The position numbers and the translations under genes are program-made. This document shows, piece by piece, positions 24,318 to 35,582 of a stretch of DNA of 64,000 nt; positions within the stretch are counted from its first letter, which is position 1; every line of letters begins with the position of its first letter. The DNA is from Serilophus lunatus. Lineage: Eukaryota > Chordata > Aves > Passeriformes > Eurylaimidae. The DNA is taken from positions 248,001 through 312,000 of the forward strand of contig VXBA01006220.1 in assembly GCA_013399895.1 (NCBI GenBank), given 5' to 3'. The notes beneath the pieces are model-generated. The model made no database searches. It saw nothing but the letters and a program-made list of their open reading frames with translations, and was not told the DNA's origin.

Positions 24318-24885
24318 GCACTGGTCAGGCCACAGCTCGAGTGCTGTGTCCAGTTCTGGGCCCCTCAGTTTAAGAAGGATATTGAGTTGCTGGAGCGTGT
24401 CCAGAGAAGGGCAACGAGGATGGTGAAGGGGCTGGAGCACAAGCCCTATGAGGAACGGCTGAGGGAGATGGGATTGTTCAGCCTGGACAAGAGGAGGCTC
24501 AGGGGTGACCTTATTGCTGTCTGTAACTACCTGAAAGGAGGTTGTATCCAGGCAGGGGTCGGTCTCTTCTCTCAGGCTCCCAGTGACAGGACGAGAGGAC
24601 ACAGTCTTAGGCTGCGTCAGGGGAGGTTTAGATTGGATATCAGGAGGAACTTTTTCACAGTGAGAGTGATCTCCCACTGGAATGGGCTTCCCAGGGAGGT
24701 GGTGGAGTCACCGTCCCTGGATGTGTTTAAGGATAGGTTAGATGATGAACTTAGTGGCATGGTTTAGATGGTTTGGATGGTTTAGATGGTATAGATGTTA
24801 GACTGATGTTAGGTAGATTGTTAACCTAGGTAAAGGCTGGACTTGATGATCTCCATGGTCTCTTCCAACCTTATTAATTCTCTGT
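24318..24885 (+). mobile_element. CR1 LINE 3' part, young-looking, with open ORF2 C terminus
   Basis: It starts abruptly at GGCACTGGTCAGGCCACAGC, a CR1 ORF2 position, and runs to the 3' end (GGACTTGATGATCTCCATGG, then CTCTTCCAACCTTATTAATT). The frame 24387-24767 is open for 126 codons and reads the conserved C-terminal stretch: LERVQRRATRMVKGLEHKPY, then LFSLDKRRLRGD, then FFTVRVISHWNGLPREVV. There is no internal stop, unlike every other CR1 copy here. It lacks the endonuclease and reverse transcriptase and cannot move itself. Canonical CR1 copies lack target-site duplications, and none is seen. Confidence 0.95.
24760..24795 (+). repeat. 9-bp tandem repeat inside the CR1 3' region
   Basis: Four adjacent copies of TGGTTTAGA with single-base changes (TGGTTTAGA, TGGTTTGGA, TGGTTTAGA, TGGTATAGA), immediately after the end of the ORF2 frame. 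Confidence 0.85.
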
Positions 24886-27800
24886 GTGTGTAGTGGTTTA
24901 GTCTAAGATAGTTGTCTAGGGTCTGTATTTAGGCCATGGAAATAGAATCAACAAAAGAATATTTTTTACCAAATCCCTAAATGATGAGGAGGGATTACCC
25001 TGCTCCTATGTCTAGATGTGCTTCTCTCCAGCTCTAAAGGAATCACTGACAAAGAGGTGAGATGACATGATTTTTTTTTTAAAGAATAAATCTCACCGGA
25101 AGTGTTTTAAATTACTGTTATTCAATAATAGATTCTTTTTTTGCAGAGTAGCTGAAAGAAGAACATTTCGTTAGGCTCCAAAGTTATTTCTGGTTGTATG
25201 TGGCTTTCCAATAGGATTTACAGCATGTAATTTTGTCATCCACTTATTCTTGAATGAATAAAGACATGCAACAGCACAAGAAACTACCTGAAAGCAGTTC
25301 TGCTTAGTAAGAGAAATTTGTCTTTCATTTGATTGTTCTCAAAACACAGGTTATAAAAAACAATCGGACTTGCAGCACCTATATTTACACTGTGTGTGTT
25401 CTTTAGAATAGAAGCTTGATTAAGAATTTATTCCTTTTATTCCAGTCATATTTCTCAAAAGCTTTTTTTAGTCCATGCAGTGTACTGGTAGATATGTATT
25501 GTAATATCTGATGTACCTTTGCGAAACCTGGTCTGTGACATCAGATGTCAACATCTAGAAAGTATTCTTCAAATGTCTTCTTTCTCCTCCGTGTGGTTTA
25601 AGGAAGGGTTTTTTCTTCAATCAGGTAACTCCCTAGTGTGTTTTTTCCTGCTTTTGAGAACAGGACAGTGTTTGGTAGGCAGTTATTTACTTTCTCCTTG
25701 GCCTGAAAGTCTCTGTTTACCTGTTGTGCATTCTTTCTCTTTTCCATCGTTCTGCATTTTCATGAGCTAAGGAGTATTGACTAAGAGCTATCAGTCATCC
25801 CAGCCCTTTCTGTTCACAGGAGAGCCTCCTTGAACTGCTTTTGTCTCACAACAAATACTTTTTTCTACTCACTTTTCACTTCAACCCAGTAGGGATGATT
25901 CTTTCCCTAGGAAAGAATTATCTAGCTTATAAAATTTATCCTGTAGCCAGACCTAACAGCAAGAAAGTTGCCTGGCCCGGATTACAAAGACAGGAGAAAT
26001 GGGTTTGCAGAAGACCAGAGCATTTGCCATCACTTCAGCCTGTTACATAACAGAATTCAGGGTTGCCTTTTTATGACAGAAAACAGATTTGTAGAGGGAA
26101 CCTACATTTCCTCTTTAGCAAGAGTTTAGTTATGAATAGCTGGACTTCAGGGGAGTAAAAAGACTAAATCCTTCAATATCCTTCCATGTAAAATAAAATA
26201 AAATAAAATTTACTATACAGGTGTGCAAGATGGCACTTTTCTGAAGTGCAATGAACTATTTCTTAACCCAGAATATTAATAGGCCTAAGAACCTGCAATG
26301 CAAGGGACAATCTTCTGGTAGTCTGTAATCATACCTTTTTTAATTATTAAAATTAAATCGTTCATAATATCACCTTTTACATTACTGCTATGTAATCTCA
26401 GGCTAAAAAGCTGCCATGTGCATTTTTCATAATATTTGTGTAACTGTGAGTTTGCAGACCACTTTAGCTTACTGTAGGAAATATTACTATCAAATATGTG
26501 TTGTATGATTTGTTCTGAAAATTGCATCACTTGACAGAATGTGTTACTTAACTACAGCTGAAGTGGAATTTAAACGCTTCTTAGGCCTTGGAATGGATCT
26601 GAAGGGTGCTGGATGGGAAGCTATAGTGGGGCATGAAGTTCACTCAGCTTGCATTTAGAAGATTTCTTTTTTCTCTGGAAAAAGTTTTTCATATTAGAAA
26701 AGCCAAGGCACTTGAAGATGTTATGCCTCTTTCTTCGAAAATATATTCTGTAGAGTTAGGATTTCATTATTAGTATTTTATACTGGGACTTTTCTTGTTG
26801 GTGCTTTTCCTGTTTCCATTATAGAGCAGAACCTGTATGACAACATACTAAAACTGTTGTGTGTTGCTACTCAATATAGAACCACTTAGAATTTGGGCCT
26901 AAAATCTAGGACACCTCAGCAGTCTGTTCATGATTAATATCTATTATAATTTTTTACCTACAATCAAAAAAAACCCCATTCATGCATAACTGAAGGCATT
27001 CTATTTTTCATTTTCAACTTGGTATTTATTTTGTTTGTATTTTTTTTGTAACAACTCAAGCATAAGTTATTTTGTAAACTCCTTTACTGACAGAAAGGGA
27101 AGGGAAAAGGATTTACACATACTATACAATGTATGCCTGTAATGCATACGAGTATGTTATGTATATTGTCCTATTTAGGTTGCAGTGCCTAATCTTTTCT
27201 AGTCATTCTCACCTCCCTGTTTTCCATATTATCACAGTTTGGATACCAAATGTCACACTTCTGCAAAGTGCAACCAGGCAACATGCCTGCTACTATATTT
27301 AGCCCTTTCACAAGTCCTAAGTTAAATGCATACTTACAGAACGTGTTTGTGTAAAAAAAAAAAAAGGTGAAAAATAATGACAGCATAACAAGGAACAAAC
27401 TGAATGAGGAGTAAAAGTCACACAGAGCCTTTTCATATCACCTTTCTGTCAGATCAGGGTTTAAATATATAACCTTTATTGTTTGGCTTCTCCATTTCCA
27501 GAGAAGACAAGTATCTACTTTTAACTATTTCATGCAATTAATGATAGTCTTTCATGGCTTTTAAGGAATTAATTTGACAGTTTGACAATGTTTACTTGCA
27601 GTGTAAAACCTTCTAGCAATCATAAATGTAAATTCTAAGTAAATTGTAATTCTTGTTTTTTCAGTGTTTTTGAAAAGTCACAAATACTTAAAAGTACTAT
27701 TTTAATACTGAGGAGATGTTTTGCAGACTTTGTATGGAGAATACATTTTTGATTGAATGCATGCAATCTTGATATTTTGGATGTTTCTGAGAAAATCCTT

Positions 27801-28409
27801 CAATCGAAGTATCAACTGTAATTCCTCGAGTTCTATCACTGTTCACTGACTTTTATTTTGCTTGTTAAATCATTTTCTCTACTGTGCTTGTACCTAAAGG
27901 GACTATTAAAATTCAGAGTCATTGAATCATGCAGAGCAAGAATGTTTGTGCATGTGCTATGCAAACTAATAAGGAAGAAAGTTTATACAAGCAAAGACTG
28001 TCTTGTTTTATAGGGATGTAATCAGAGAGCTTTTTCAAAGCACAGCTACTTTGTTTCCACTTCACCAGAACCTATGTCATGATGAATCAATTATGAAAAT
28101 ATTAGATAATAACTTCTAAAAAAATTATTAATTAATAATGTTACTCCACAACTTCAAATTACTCTGCATAGGAAAATGTAACTTGGAACACACAGTCAGT
28201 GAAAATAGAGCTGGGGGAGTGAGTTCATTTTGTATCTGAAAATAAGGAAAGCTCTGGAGATGTAGGAAAGCTAAAACAAGACAAAAGAAAATTTCTTGCC
28301 TCATTAAGATTTTGTTTAATAACTTCTCATCTTCAATAGGTACTCAACTTCCATTCTCATGAGAAGTGTGTTGTTTATCAAGTTTGATAGGTGAATCATA
28401 CTAACATGC
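24886..28409. other. Mostly unique AT-rich DNA
   Basis: No gene recognised. An LTR-like start may lie at 24891 (see findings). A short AAAAT microsatellite lies at 26190-26209 and a 13-bp A run ends near 27365. Confidence 0.45.
26190..26209. repeat. (AAAAT)n microsatellite
   Basis: Four uninterrupted AAAAT units. Confidence 0.85.
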
Positions 28410-28496
28410 AATTATAGAATGTTAAGGATTGGAAAGGACCTTAAAGATCATCTAGTCCCAACCCCCTCTGCCTTGGTCAGAGACACCTCCCACTAG
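28410..28496 (-). mobile_element. Short CR1 LINE 3' fragment abutting a larger CR1
   Basis: It starts AATTATAGAATGTTAAGGAT, then GACCTTAAAGATCATCTAGT, CCCAACCCCCTCTGCC and GACACCTCCCACTAG, i.e. the last about 87 bp of a CR1 in reverse. It stops exactly where a second CR1 3' end (AATCATCGAATGACTTGG) begins at 28497. Confidence 0.9.
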
Positions 28497-30483
28497 AATC
28501 ATCGAATGACTTGGTTTGAAGGAGACTCTAAAGATCGTCTAGTTTCAATCTCCATCTTAACATGGGCAGGGATATCACCTGCTAAATCAGGTTGCTCAAG
28601 GCACCATCCCACCCAGTCTTGAACACTTACAGGAGTGTGTCATCCATAACTACTCTGAGCAACTCCTTCCAGTGCCTTATTACCCCACTGTAAAGAACCT
28701 CCTAATGCCCAATATAAATCTGCTTTATTTGTACTGTTTTATCAAAACAGTATGCCTTGTTTTATCACTATCTCCTTTTTCTGTGCCCCCTTTAAGTACT
28801 GGAAGGTCACAACAATGTGTCCAAATGTGCTCTTCTCCAGGCTGAACAACCCCAACTCTCTCAGCTTCTCTTCATAGGAGAGGTGTTTCAGCCCTCTGAT
28901 CGTCTTTGTGGCCCTCCTCCGGGCCCTCTCCGACAGGTCCACATCTTTTTTGTACTCAGGATTCCAGAGCTGGACACAGTACTTTAGCTGGGGTCTCACA
29001 AGAGCAGAGTAGAGGGGGAGAATCATCTCCCTCCACCTGCTGACCACATTGCTTTTGATGCAGCCCAGGATATGGTTGACCTTCTGGGCTGCAAGCACAC
29101 ACTGTTGGCTCATGTCCAGCTTTTCATCCACAAGAACTCCCAAGCCCTTTTCTGCAGGGCTGCCCTTAATGAGTTCTTCTCCTAATCTGTACTCATGTCT
29201 GGGATTTCCCTGAGCCACATGTGGAACTTTTCTCTTGGATTTGTTGAATTTCATGAGGTTCTCATGGGCCCAATTCTCAAGCTTGTCCAAATCCCTTCAG
29301 ATGGCATCCCATCCTTAGGTTGTGTCAGTGAGACCACACAGATTGGTGTCATCTACAAACTTGCTGATGGTAGACTCAATCTCTCTGTCTATGTAATTGA
29401 AGATATTAAAGGACACTGGTCCCAGAACAGAGCCTGGGTGACACCACTCATCACTGGACTCCAGCTGGGCATAACGCCATTGACTACCACAGCCTGGCTG
29501 CATCCATTCTGCCAATTCCTTGTCCACTGAATAGTCCATCCTTCAAATACGTGTCTCTCTATTTTGGAAATAAAGATGTCATGTGGGACCATGTCAATGG
29601 CCTTACAGAAATCTAGGTAGATGGCCTCAACCGGTCTTCTCTTGTCAACCATTGAAGTAACACCATCATAGATGGCCACCAGGTTGGTCAAGCACAATTT
29701 GTCCTTAACAAAACCATGGCTGTCTTGAATGACATCCTTGTTTTTCATGTGCCTTAGTGTTACTTCCTTTAGGATATACTCCATGATCTTCCTAGACACA
29801 GAAGTGAGATTCATTAGCCTATATATCCTTGGGTCTTCCTTTCTCTCCTTTTTAAAAATAAGAGTGATGTTTCCCTTTTTCCAGTGACTGGGGGCTTTGC
29901 CTGCTCGCCATGGCTTTTCAAATATTATGAAGAGTGGCTTGGCAACAACTCCAGCCAGTTTCATCAGAATGCTGGGATGCATCCCATCAGCTTGTATTTA
30001 CTCAATTTCCTTAAGAGCCCCAGAACCTGTTCTTTGCATACAGTGGGGGGGACTTTGCTCCTCAGCCCCCTTCTAGAGGTTCAGGGACTTAAGAGATGTG
30101 GGAAACCTGACTGCCAGTGAAGACTGAGGTAGAGTCCTCAGAACTCTCCATATCCATTGTCACCAGTTCTCCCCTATTATTTGTTGGGGGATGCACTCTT
30201 CTTAGCTTTACTTTTTTGACCAATGTATTACAGAATCCCTTCTTGTTCTTTTCCACATCCCTTGAAAATTCTGGCTCCTTCTGTACCTTAGCTTGTCTGA
30301 TCTCATTCCTACATATCTGAACCATATCCCTCCAGTCTTCCTAGGCCACCTGTCCCTGCTTCCTCTAGCTGTGTATTTTAATCCTCAGTATGAGGAGCAG
30401 ATCCTTGCCCAGCCATTTCAGTTTCCAGCCTGCCTTGCTTGAATTCTTACATATTGGAATGTGGAGCTCTTGTGCTCTAACAA
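28497..30483 (-). mobile_element. CR1 LINE, about 2 kb, with decayed reverse transcriptase
   Basis: This is the largest LINE copy here. Read on the minus strand from 30483 it covers CR1 ORF2 from before the reverse transcriptase through the C terminus and 3' untranslated region. The 3' tail is at 28497. The 5' end, near GGAATGTGGAGCTCTTGTGC, still resembles CR1 coding sequence. The endonuclease region is missing, so it is 5'-truncated, as is usual for CR1. Confidence 0.95.
28742..30325 (-). pseudogene. CR1 ORF2 reverse transcriptase pseudogene
   Basis: Four overlapping or adjacent minus-strand frames together carry non-LTR reverse transcriptase features. 30325-30089 holds the linker before the polymerase. 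29982-29389 has the fingers/palm region, with the palm aspartate motif YLDFCKAID near residues 122-130 and the following VPHD. 29539-29315 carries the catalytic FVDD box (usually FADD) followed by TNL, about residues 61-67. 29290-28742 is the thumb/C-terminal part, with the stretch PLYSALVRPQLKYCVQLWNP. Frame changes (for example around 29389-29539), stops and substitutions such as FSKAFD to FCKAID show that it is dead. The role of the parent protein is target-primed reverse transcription. Confidence 0.93.
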
Positions 30484-33339
30484 CATATAAATAGAGAAAA
30501 TTGTGTGTGGATGAAATAAATAAGGTTAGTTTATTAATACAACTTAGGTGGCATTTATTCAGTAGAGTGCTTAATAGTCTTTCCAATCTAAATGATTCTA
30601 TAATTTCAGAAGCTGTGTTCCAAAACAACTTCTCCCACATGGAAGTGGGAATCTACAATAACAATGTAGATGAAGCATTTCAGAGCAGAAAGGTTTTTCT
30701 ATCTTTATTAACATAAAAATTTCTTTAAATATATAATTCAAAGTGGTGTTAGATATTTCAAATCCTCTTAAACTATATGGGGCCAAAATACACCAGTTAC
30801 TAATACAAAATTTTTAAAAGATAATAAATCTGGTTTTGCATCTGTCAGGATCATTTTTTCCCTTCATCAAATTACAATTTGGTCTCATTCCTTATTTTGA
30901 CTCTTTAATTTTTTTCTGATCAGCTTCTTTGCTGCTGCCATAACTGAAGTCAAGCATGATCTAGCTTTTCTGTGCCTTTTATGCATGCTTCAATAAATGT
31001 TCATTTTCACTGATTTAAGGGTTTTCTTGTATTACCTTACACTGTGTTTTATACTTAAAAGAGGAGTTGCTGTTAACTAATGTATCCCTGTAATGTTTGG
31101 AATGCTATATTTCATTCAAGAATCTTACTCTTCTATGCATTCCTCCTCAAAACTTACCTCTATCTTTAAAGAGATATATAACTTCTGTCACATAAAACTT
31201 AGGTGGTTGCTAGGTTGCTCTTATTACATCTGTAGGTTTTAAGGGCACTCCTGTACTCTCTTTTCTTCTGTGGCTTGTCATTCTTAGGTCCAGAAGTGTC
31301 TGAATTCATTTTTTTACTAATGTCAATATTTCTTCAGATTGTGTTATGTCTTTACTTTTGCATCTTGTTCAATTGCTGTAGGCCATGAGTTTTGACAGTA
31401 TGGAGAAGGACTGGAGTAGTGCTCTAAGAGTGCTCTACATACTTCATACTGAATATTTTTACAAAGTAATTTCTTTACTTTCTGTCTCTTTTAGTGCTAT
31501 TACAGCATCACCATCTCGTTCAGTTTAAACATTCACTAATTTCGGGTGCGCTCTCACCCATGTTCAAATAGCAGCAATCTATGCATTGGATTTCAGGAGT
31601 GGAGCTTTGTCTGGGGAGTTGAGGCCGTGTAGGTCCAATGAAGATGTGAAAAGACAGAGAGTCAGTTTAGTTTCATTTTCCTGAGCTCTCTATAGGCAGC
31701 TGCTCTACAAATGTGGGAAACAGCTCCTACACGCAGGCAGTCACTGACTCCTCCCTTCTCTGGTCTGTGGCTTTATATGCAGAATTTTGGAAAAGTGATA
31801 GAAGGAGCCAATTCGGTGGTCGTTCTCACTTATATAAAGATTTTATGAGACACCTTTACTTGTCGTGGATCAAGGTTTAAATCTACAAACTTCAGAAGGA
31901 GCTCTTCGCCCAAATCCCTCAACAATAATCTGGTTTTTGTAAGGCTGGCTGGCTTAGAGAGAAGCAGTGAAAGCTGTTCAGTATCTGTCCACTACAGCCA
32001 GAGTCAGATGTTCCTTGTGATCTCATAATTTATAAAAAAAGGTCACCTGGTCTTTACAAGTTCAATGTCATCTTCCTTCACACTGCCTTTTCTCTAGTAT
32101 AATAGAATTCAAATGTTGCATTGCAGCAAGGAAAAAAGCACAACCATCAGACAGTACATTTACCACTGCTCTCCTAGTCCATGTGGATGACCTGACACTA
32201 ACGACATAAATTTAAACTACAATGAGAAGCAATTTGAAAAACAATTGTGAAAGCATTTTAAATAGTGTGAGTGATTTTGTGCTTGTTTTTGAGGTGCTTA
32301 ACCCGTACAGCTGTCAGAGAGAAAGAAAAAGAAGCAGAAAAAAAAATTACTGGCTTAAGTGTTTTGGTTTCAAAACACAGAACTGGGAACCATTTTGAGT
32401 TGATTTATTTTTGTTTTGGAATGAAAGAAAAATGAGTTGATAGAAATTACAAATTCTGTGAAAATTTTAAAATATTGTTTTTTAATTTTTTTACTGTTAC
32501 TGCTTCTGCTCTCTACATACATATTTCCTTTCTACCCTGAAATAATAAATATTAGAAGTCCCTTTGTGATAAAAGAAATTCTAGTGAATATTAGATGAAT
32601 GGAGCCTCACAGCTGGTACTCATAAGTTACATTATGAGGAGCCCTGCTGGGGCTTAGGAGATGTATCCTACCTCCTCCTCACTATTCCTGTCTGAAAATC
32701 AGTGCTATGTTAGCAGACCTACACAGACCTCTTTTGTGGTGGCTGACCTCTGGCTGCTTCCATCAACACCTGTGTAGATGTGTAGATCTTGTGTGCTGGT
32801 ATGTCTGATTCAGCCAAAAATTAGTATTGCATGGGTGTGAAGTTCAGGTTTTGGAGAGAGCACTTTCGAGCATCCTGTTGTCTGCCCTGTTCTTGTTAGT
32901 CTGAGTGAGGTCTGGGCTAGTCAGCTTGCCCTTGCTCAACAAGTAACATGAAAGTGAAACACTTAGAGGTTGACCAATGGAAGTGCCCCAGAAGAGCCTT
33001 CAGAAGTGCTCTTATAGAACGCCAGTGTCATGTCCTGTTAAAAATGAGAATTGTGCTGCACAGGGATTCACAAGGCAAAGAGAAATCCTCCTCAGACTCA
33101 AAGTCTCCTCAGATCCAAAGCTTTCTGGAAAGCATGTCTGCTCTCCTGACATTAAAAGTAGCTACTTGTTTCTACGGCACAACACCATTACTTGTCCCAA
33201 AGTGCATACAGCAGCATAAGAGGACATGTCCTTTGATAATAATCTCGTTTCTGCTGCTTGTTTTTCTGTTCATGCCAGCTCTTGCTGTTGAACTCTGGAT
33301 TCAGCCAATGCAGGGGAAAAAGTTGACTGTTCTTGAATT
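30484..33339. other. Unique DNA, no known gene
   Basis: No recognised repeat. It contains a 133-codon open frame (32948-33349, +), listed separately, and otherwise only short frames. Confidence 0.5.
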
Positions 33340-33349
33340 AGAATCATAG
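32948..33349 (+). other. Unassigned open frame with a hydrophobic segment
   Basis: 133 codons from ATG to stop. The last codons lie inside a CR1 fragment that begins at 33340, so the C terminus is supplied by the LINE. About residues 95-114 are strongly hydrophobic (LIIISFLLLVFLFMPALAV), compatible with one membrane segment. The N-terminal part is basic and Ser-rich. There is no recognised family, no promoter and no convincing splice context. A chance frame is the most likely explanation. Confidence 0.15.
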
Positions 33350-33451
33350 AATGTTTTGGGTTGGAAGAGACCTTGAAGATCGTCTTGTTTCAACACCCCT
33401 GCCATGGGCAGGGACATTTTCTCCTGGACCTGGCTGCTCAGAGGCCCTGCC
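33340..33451 (-). mobile_element. CR1 LINE 3' fragment
   Basis: AGAATCATAGAATGTTTTGG, GTTGGAAGAGACCTTGAAGA, then CCTGCCATGGGCAGGGACAT and CTGGCTGCTCAGAGGCCC are an orderly reversed CR1 3' end of about 110 bp, fairly well preserved. Confidence 0.92.
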
Positions 33452-33455
33452 AAAT

Positions 33456-34219
33456 TAGTGGCAACATTTTTTGTCTGGAGGATCTTTGACGGATTTTTCT
33501 GTCACATAGTGCAGTGTAAACATTTCTTGGTTTTTTTTCTGTGGGCCAGGGCGCATTCCTACTAATCAGCAGTGCAGGTGGTGTGACAGAGGCCCTACCT
33601 ATAACTGCAAGTTTTAATAAAGAACTCATCTCTTTTTATTTCCCTTGGTTCTCATTATGAATCTGAACTGTATTTCTTTCCATTAAGTCTTATGAGCATG
33701 AAGCTGTAGGCAAATTTCATTCAGTTTAGAAAAATACTGGTAGCATAAGAGTATGATCTGATCATGTCCTGAACTTCATTCTTCCCCTGATCTTAAACTC
33801 TTTTACATCTTCTTGTCCTCTGTATGATATCTAAGTTACCAAATTTGAGGGGATAATTCTAGTATATTCAGTCACTGTTCTTTGAACATATCCCCTTTAT
33901 GACCGCTTTGGTACATATCCTTCATTTCTTTACTCTTTACACTAGAACTAGTTTTTTTCCCTTTTTATCTCTTTATATTCCCACATCTAAGAAATAAATA
34001 CTTTATGTTGATACATTTAAGGATCTTTAAGGCAGTGGTATGTATTGAAACCTAAAATAGTGCACAGATTAATACAAAGAGAATACCAGATTCCACCAAA
34101 AAAACCTCATAAAATAAATTTTCTATATAGTACAACTTTTCAAGTTGTCTACTGAAAGTTGGAATTAGGAGATCCATATGTTCACTGGAAACAGCCTCTG
34201 CGATATTAGTATTAAGCTT
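33456..34219. other. Unique AT-rich DNA
   Basis: No gene or repeat recognised. A polyadenylation-like AATAAAG lies near 33616. The last five bases (34215-34219) are the left AGCTT target duplication of the LTR that follows. Confidence 0.45.
34215..34219. repeat. Target-site duplication, left copy (AGCTT)
   Basis: AGCTT lies immediately outside the TG terminus of the LTR and is identical to 35730-35734. Confidence 0.8.
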
Positions 34220-34308
34220 TGTGGTGGTTTGAACCACTTTTTATCATCTAAGGGGTGTGCACAATAAAGATGACGGAAAACTGAACAAAATTAGCATCAG
34301 GGGAACAG

Positions 34309-34314
34309 TTTATT
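34309..34314 (-). terminator. LTR polyadenylation signal AATAAA
   Basis: TTTATT on the + strand is AATAAA on the LTR's own strand, about 90 bp from the LTR 3' end. This is the usual place for the signal that defines the R/U5 border. Confidence 0.6.
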
Positions 34315-34750
34315 ACTTGGGGTTTAAAATAGGGAAAAAGGGACAACTTATGGGGACTTAAATTTTACACAGAGAAACACTTGACACGCAGAAAACAAAC
34401 AAAAAAAAAAAGGAAAAAAAGGACAAAAACAAAAAAAGGAACTGCTTTCCAAGCTAGGTGACTAGCTGAGAAAACAGGGGGAGGGGTAGGGAAGCCGTCT
34501 CTCTCCCTCCTTCTCTGCTGGTGTCACTCCCGGCCCTCGAAGTTTTCTGCAAAACACAAAAAGAAGTGAAAAGCGACCCCCCTCCCAGGACACCTTCGGG
34601 AAATGGCTGCTTCCCATCAAGCTGGAGCTCGCTTCAGTGCCAAGAGGAATGAGTGGAGTCACGCCGCGTGGTCTGAAACCCGGGAGGAGAGGAGCTGTGT
34701 GCTTCGCCCCTGGACCGGAAGCCGAAGAGAGGGCGGGCTTCTGTGCTCAG

Positions 34751-34885
34751 CTTTTTAAGCCCTCTAGGTCTCGCGCGAATCTCGCTGTCCTCTTCCTGGC
34801 CAAGCTGTCTCCCCATTGGCCAGCAGAGCCGAGCTCCGCCTCTTTTCCGGCATCTTCACTCCAGGCAAAATGGCGGTTCCCGCCG
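34751..34885 (-). promoter_or_regulatory. LTR promoter-like block
   Basis: On the minus strand, in 5'-3' order: GGCGGGAACCGCCATTTTGC (34866-34885), combining E2F-like GGCGGGAA and YY1-like CCATTTT words; CCAAT (34815-34819) next to further GC-rich sequence; then CTTAAAAAG (34751-34759) as a TATA-like box. CCAAT and TATA are about 60 bp apart, a normal promoter distance, and transcription would start near 34725 and read toward 34220. Confidence 0.5.
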
Positions 34886-35240
34886 GAGACCGCGTGTTCA
34901 GGGCTCGAGGTGCCATCTTTGTTTTCATGGCCGCAGGCACTCCGAGGATGCCCTGGCGTGGCTGCCACCCCTCTGCGTGGCCACTGCCAGTACGGTGCCA
35001 GCGTGGGTCCCCTGCCGGGCTCCTGCCAGCCGCCCGCTGCGGCTAGGACCCACACAGGCCCTGCCGGGGCATCACCGGCAAGGAAAGGCTGGCGGGCGGT
35101 CTGTGCTGTGGCATGAAACTCCCACAAGGCATCCCCGCCACTGCCAGGACACACCGCAGGTAACAGGGAACCAGCCAGAGCTGCAGTCCCTTACAGCAGC
35201 ACAGGGCTGGCAGTGCCTGTCGCAGCCCAGCCACACCAGG

Positions 35241-35582
35241 GCAAGAGCTGCTCCAGTCCCAGCCCGGCCCTGGGAAACCGCAGGAGGACGGGGGAGCAGC
35301 CCACGCTGAGAGCAGCCCCCGCCCTCCCCCAGCCCCAGGGGAGAGCGGGCAGGAGCGAGAGCCATCCTGGTCCCAGCTCGGCCTCGGGAAACCAGGGAGA
35401 GTGGAGGGGCAGGGAACTACCGGGAGCAGCCCGTGCCTTTCCCCGGCCTCGGGAGAGATCAGGCCGGAGCAAGGGCTGCCCCGGTCCCCACCCGGCCCGG
35501 GGAAAATCACGAGGGACGGCTGGGGGCGACCCCCTGCCTTTCCTGGGAGAGGGCTGCCTCGATCCCAGCCCCACCTTCTTAA
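35241..35582 (-). repeat. 114-bp tandem array in LTR U3, about three copies
   Basis: Units begin at 35241, 35355 and 35469 with GCRAGRGCYGCYCCRGTCCC-like starts followed by AGCCCGGCC..GGGAAA. The spacing is exactly 114 bp both times. The third unit appears to have lost part of its second half and runs into a fourth partial start (GGGCTGCCTCGATCCC). Because 114 is divisible by three, frames stay open, giving 38-residue periodic translations on both strands (for example FPRAGWGPG, FPEAELGPG and FPRAGLGLE on the minus strand). Confidence 0.8.

Noticed and set aside
24261..24677. 138-codon minus-strand frame
   Set aside because: Antisense shadow of the open CR1 ORF2 C terminus on the plus strand.
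29195..29530. 111-codon plus-strand frame
   Set aside because: It is the antisense shadow of the CR1 reverse transcriptase region.
31805..31840. CCAAT followed by TATATAAAG, read as a promoter
   Set aside because: The spacing is only about 20 bp, composition is background, and no exon or open frame follows.
33456..33625. Possible processed pseudogene ending in AATAAAG
   Set aside because: No recognisable coding sequence, no poly(A) tail after the signal and no target duplication.
34866..34883. GC-rich block with YY1-like AAAATGGCGG read as a host CpG-island promoter
   Set aside because: Terminal repeats and target duplications place the whole block inside an LTR, so a host promoter is not needed to explain it, though promoter activity is possible.
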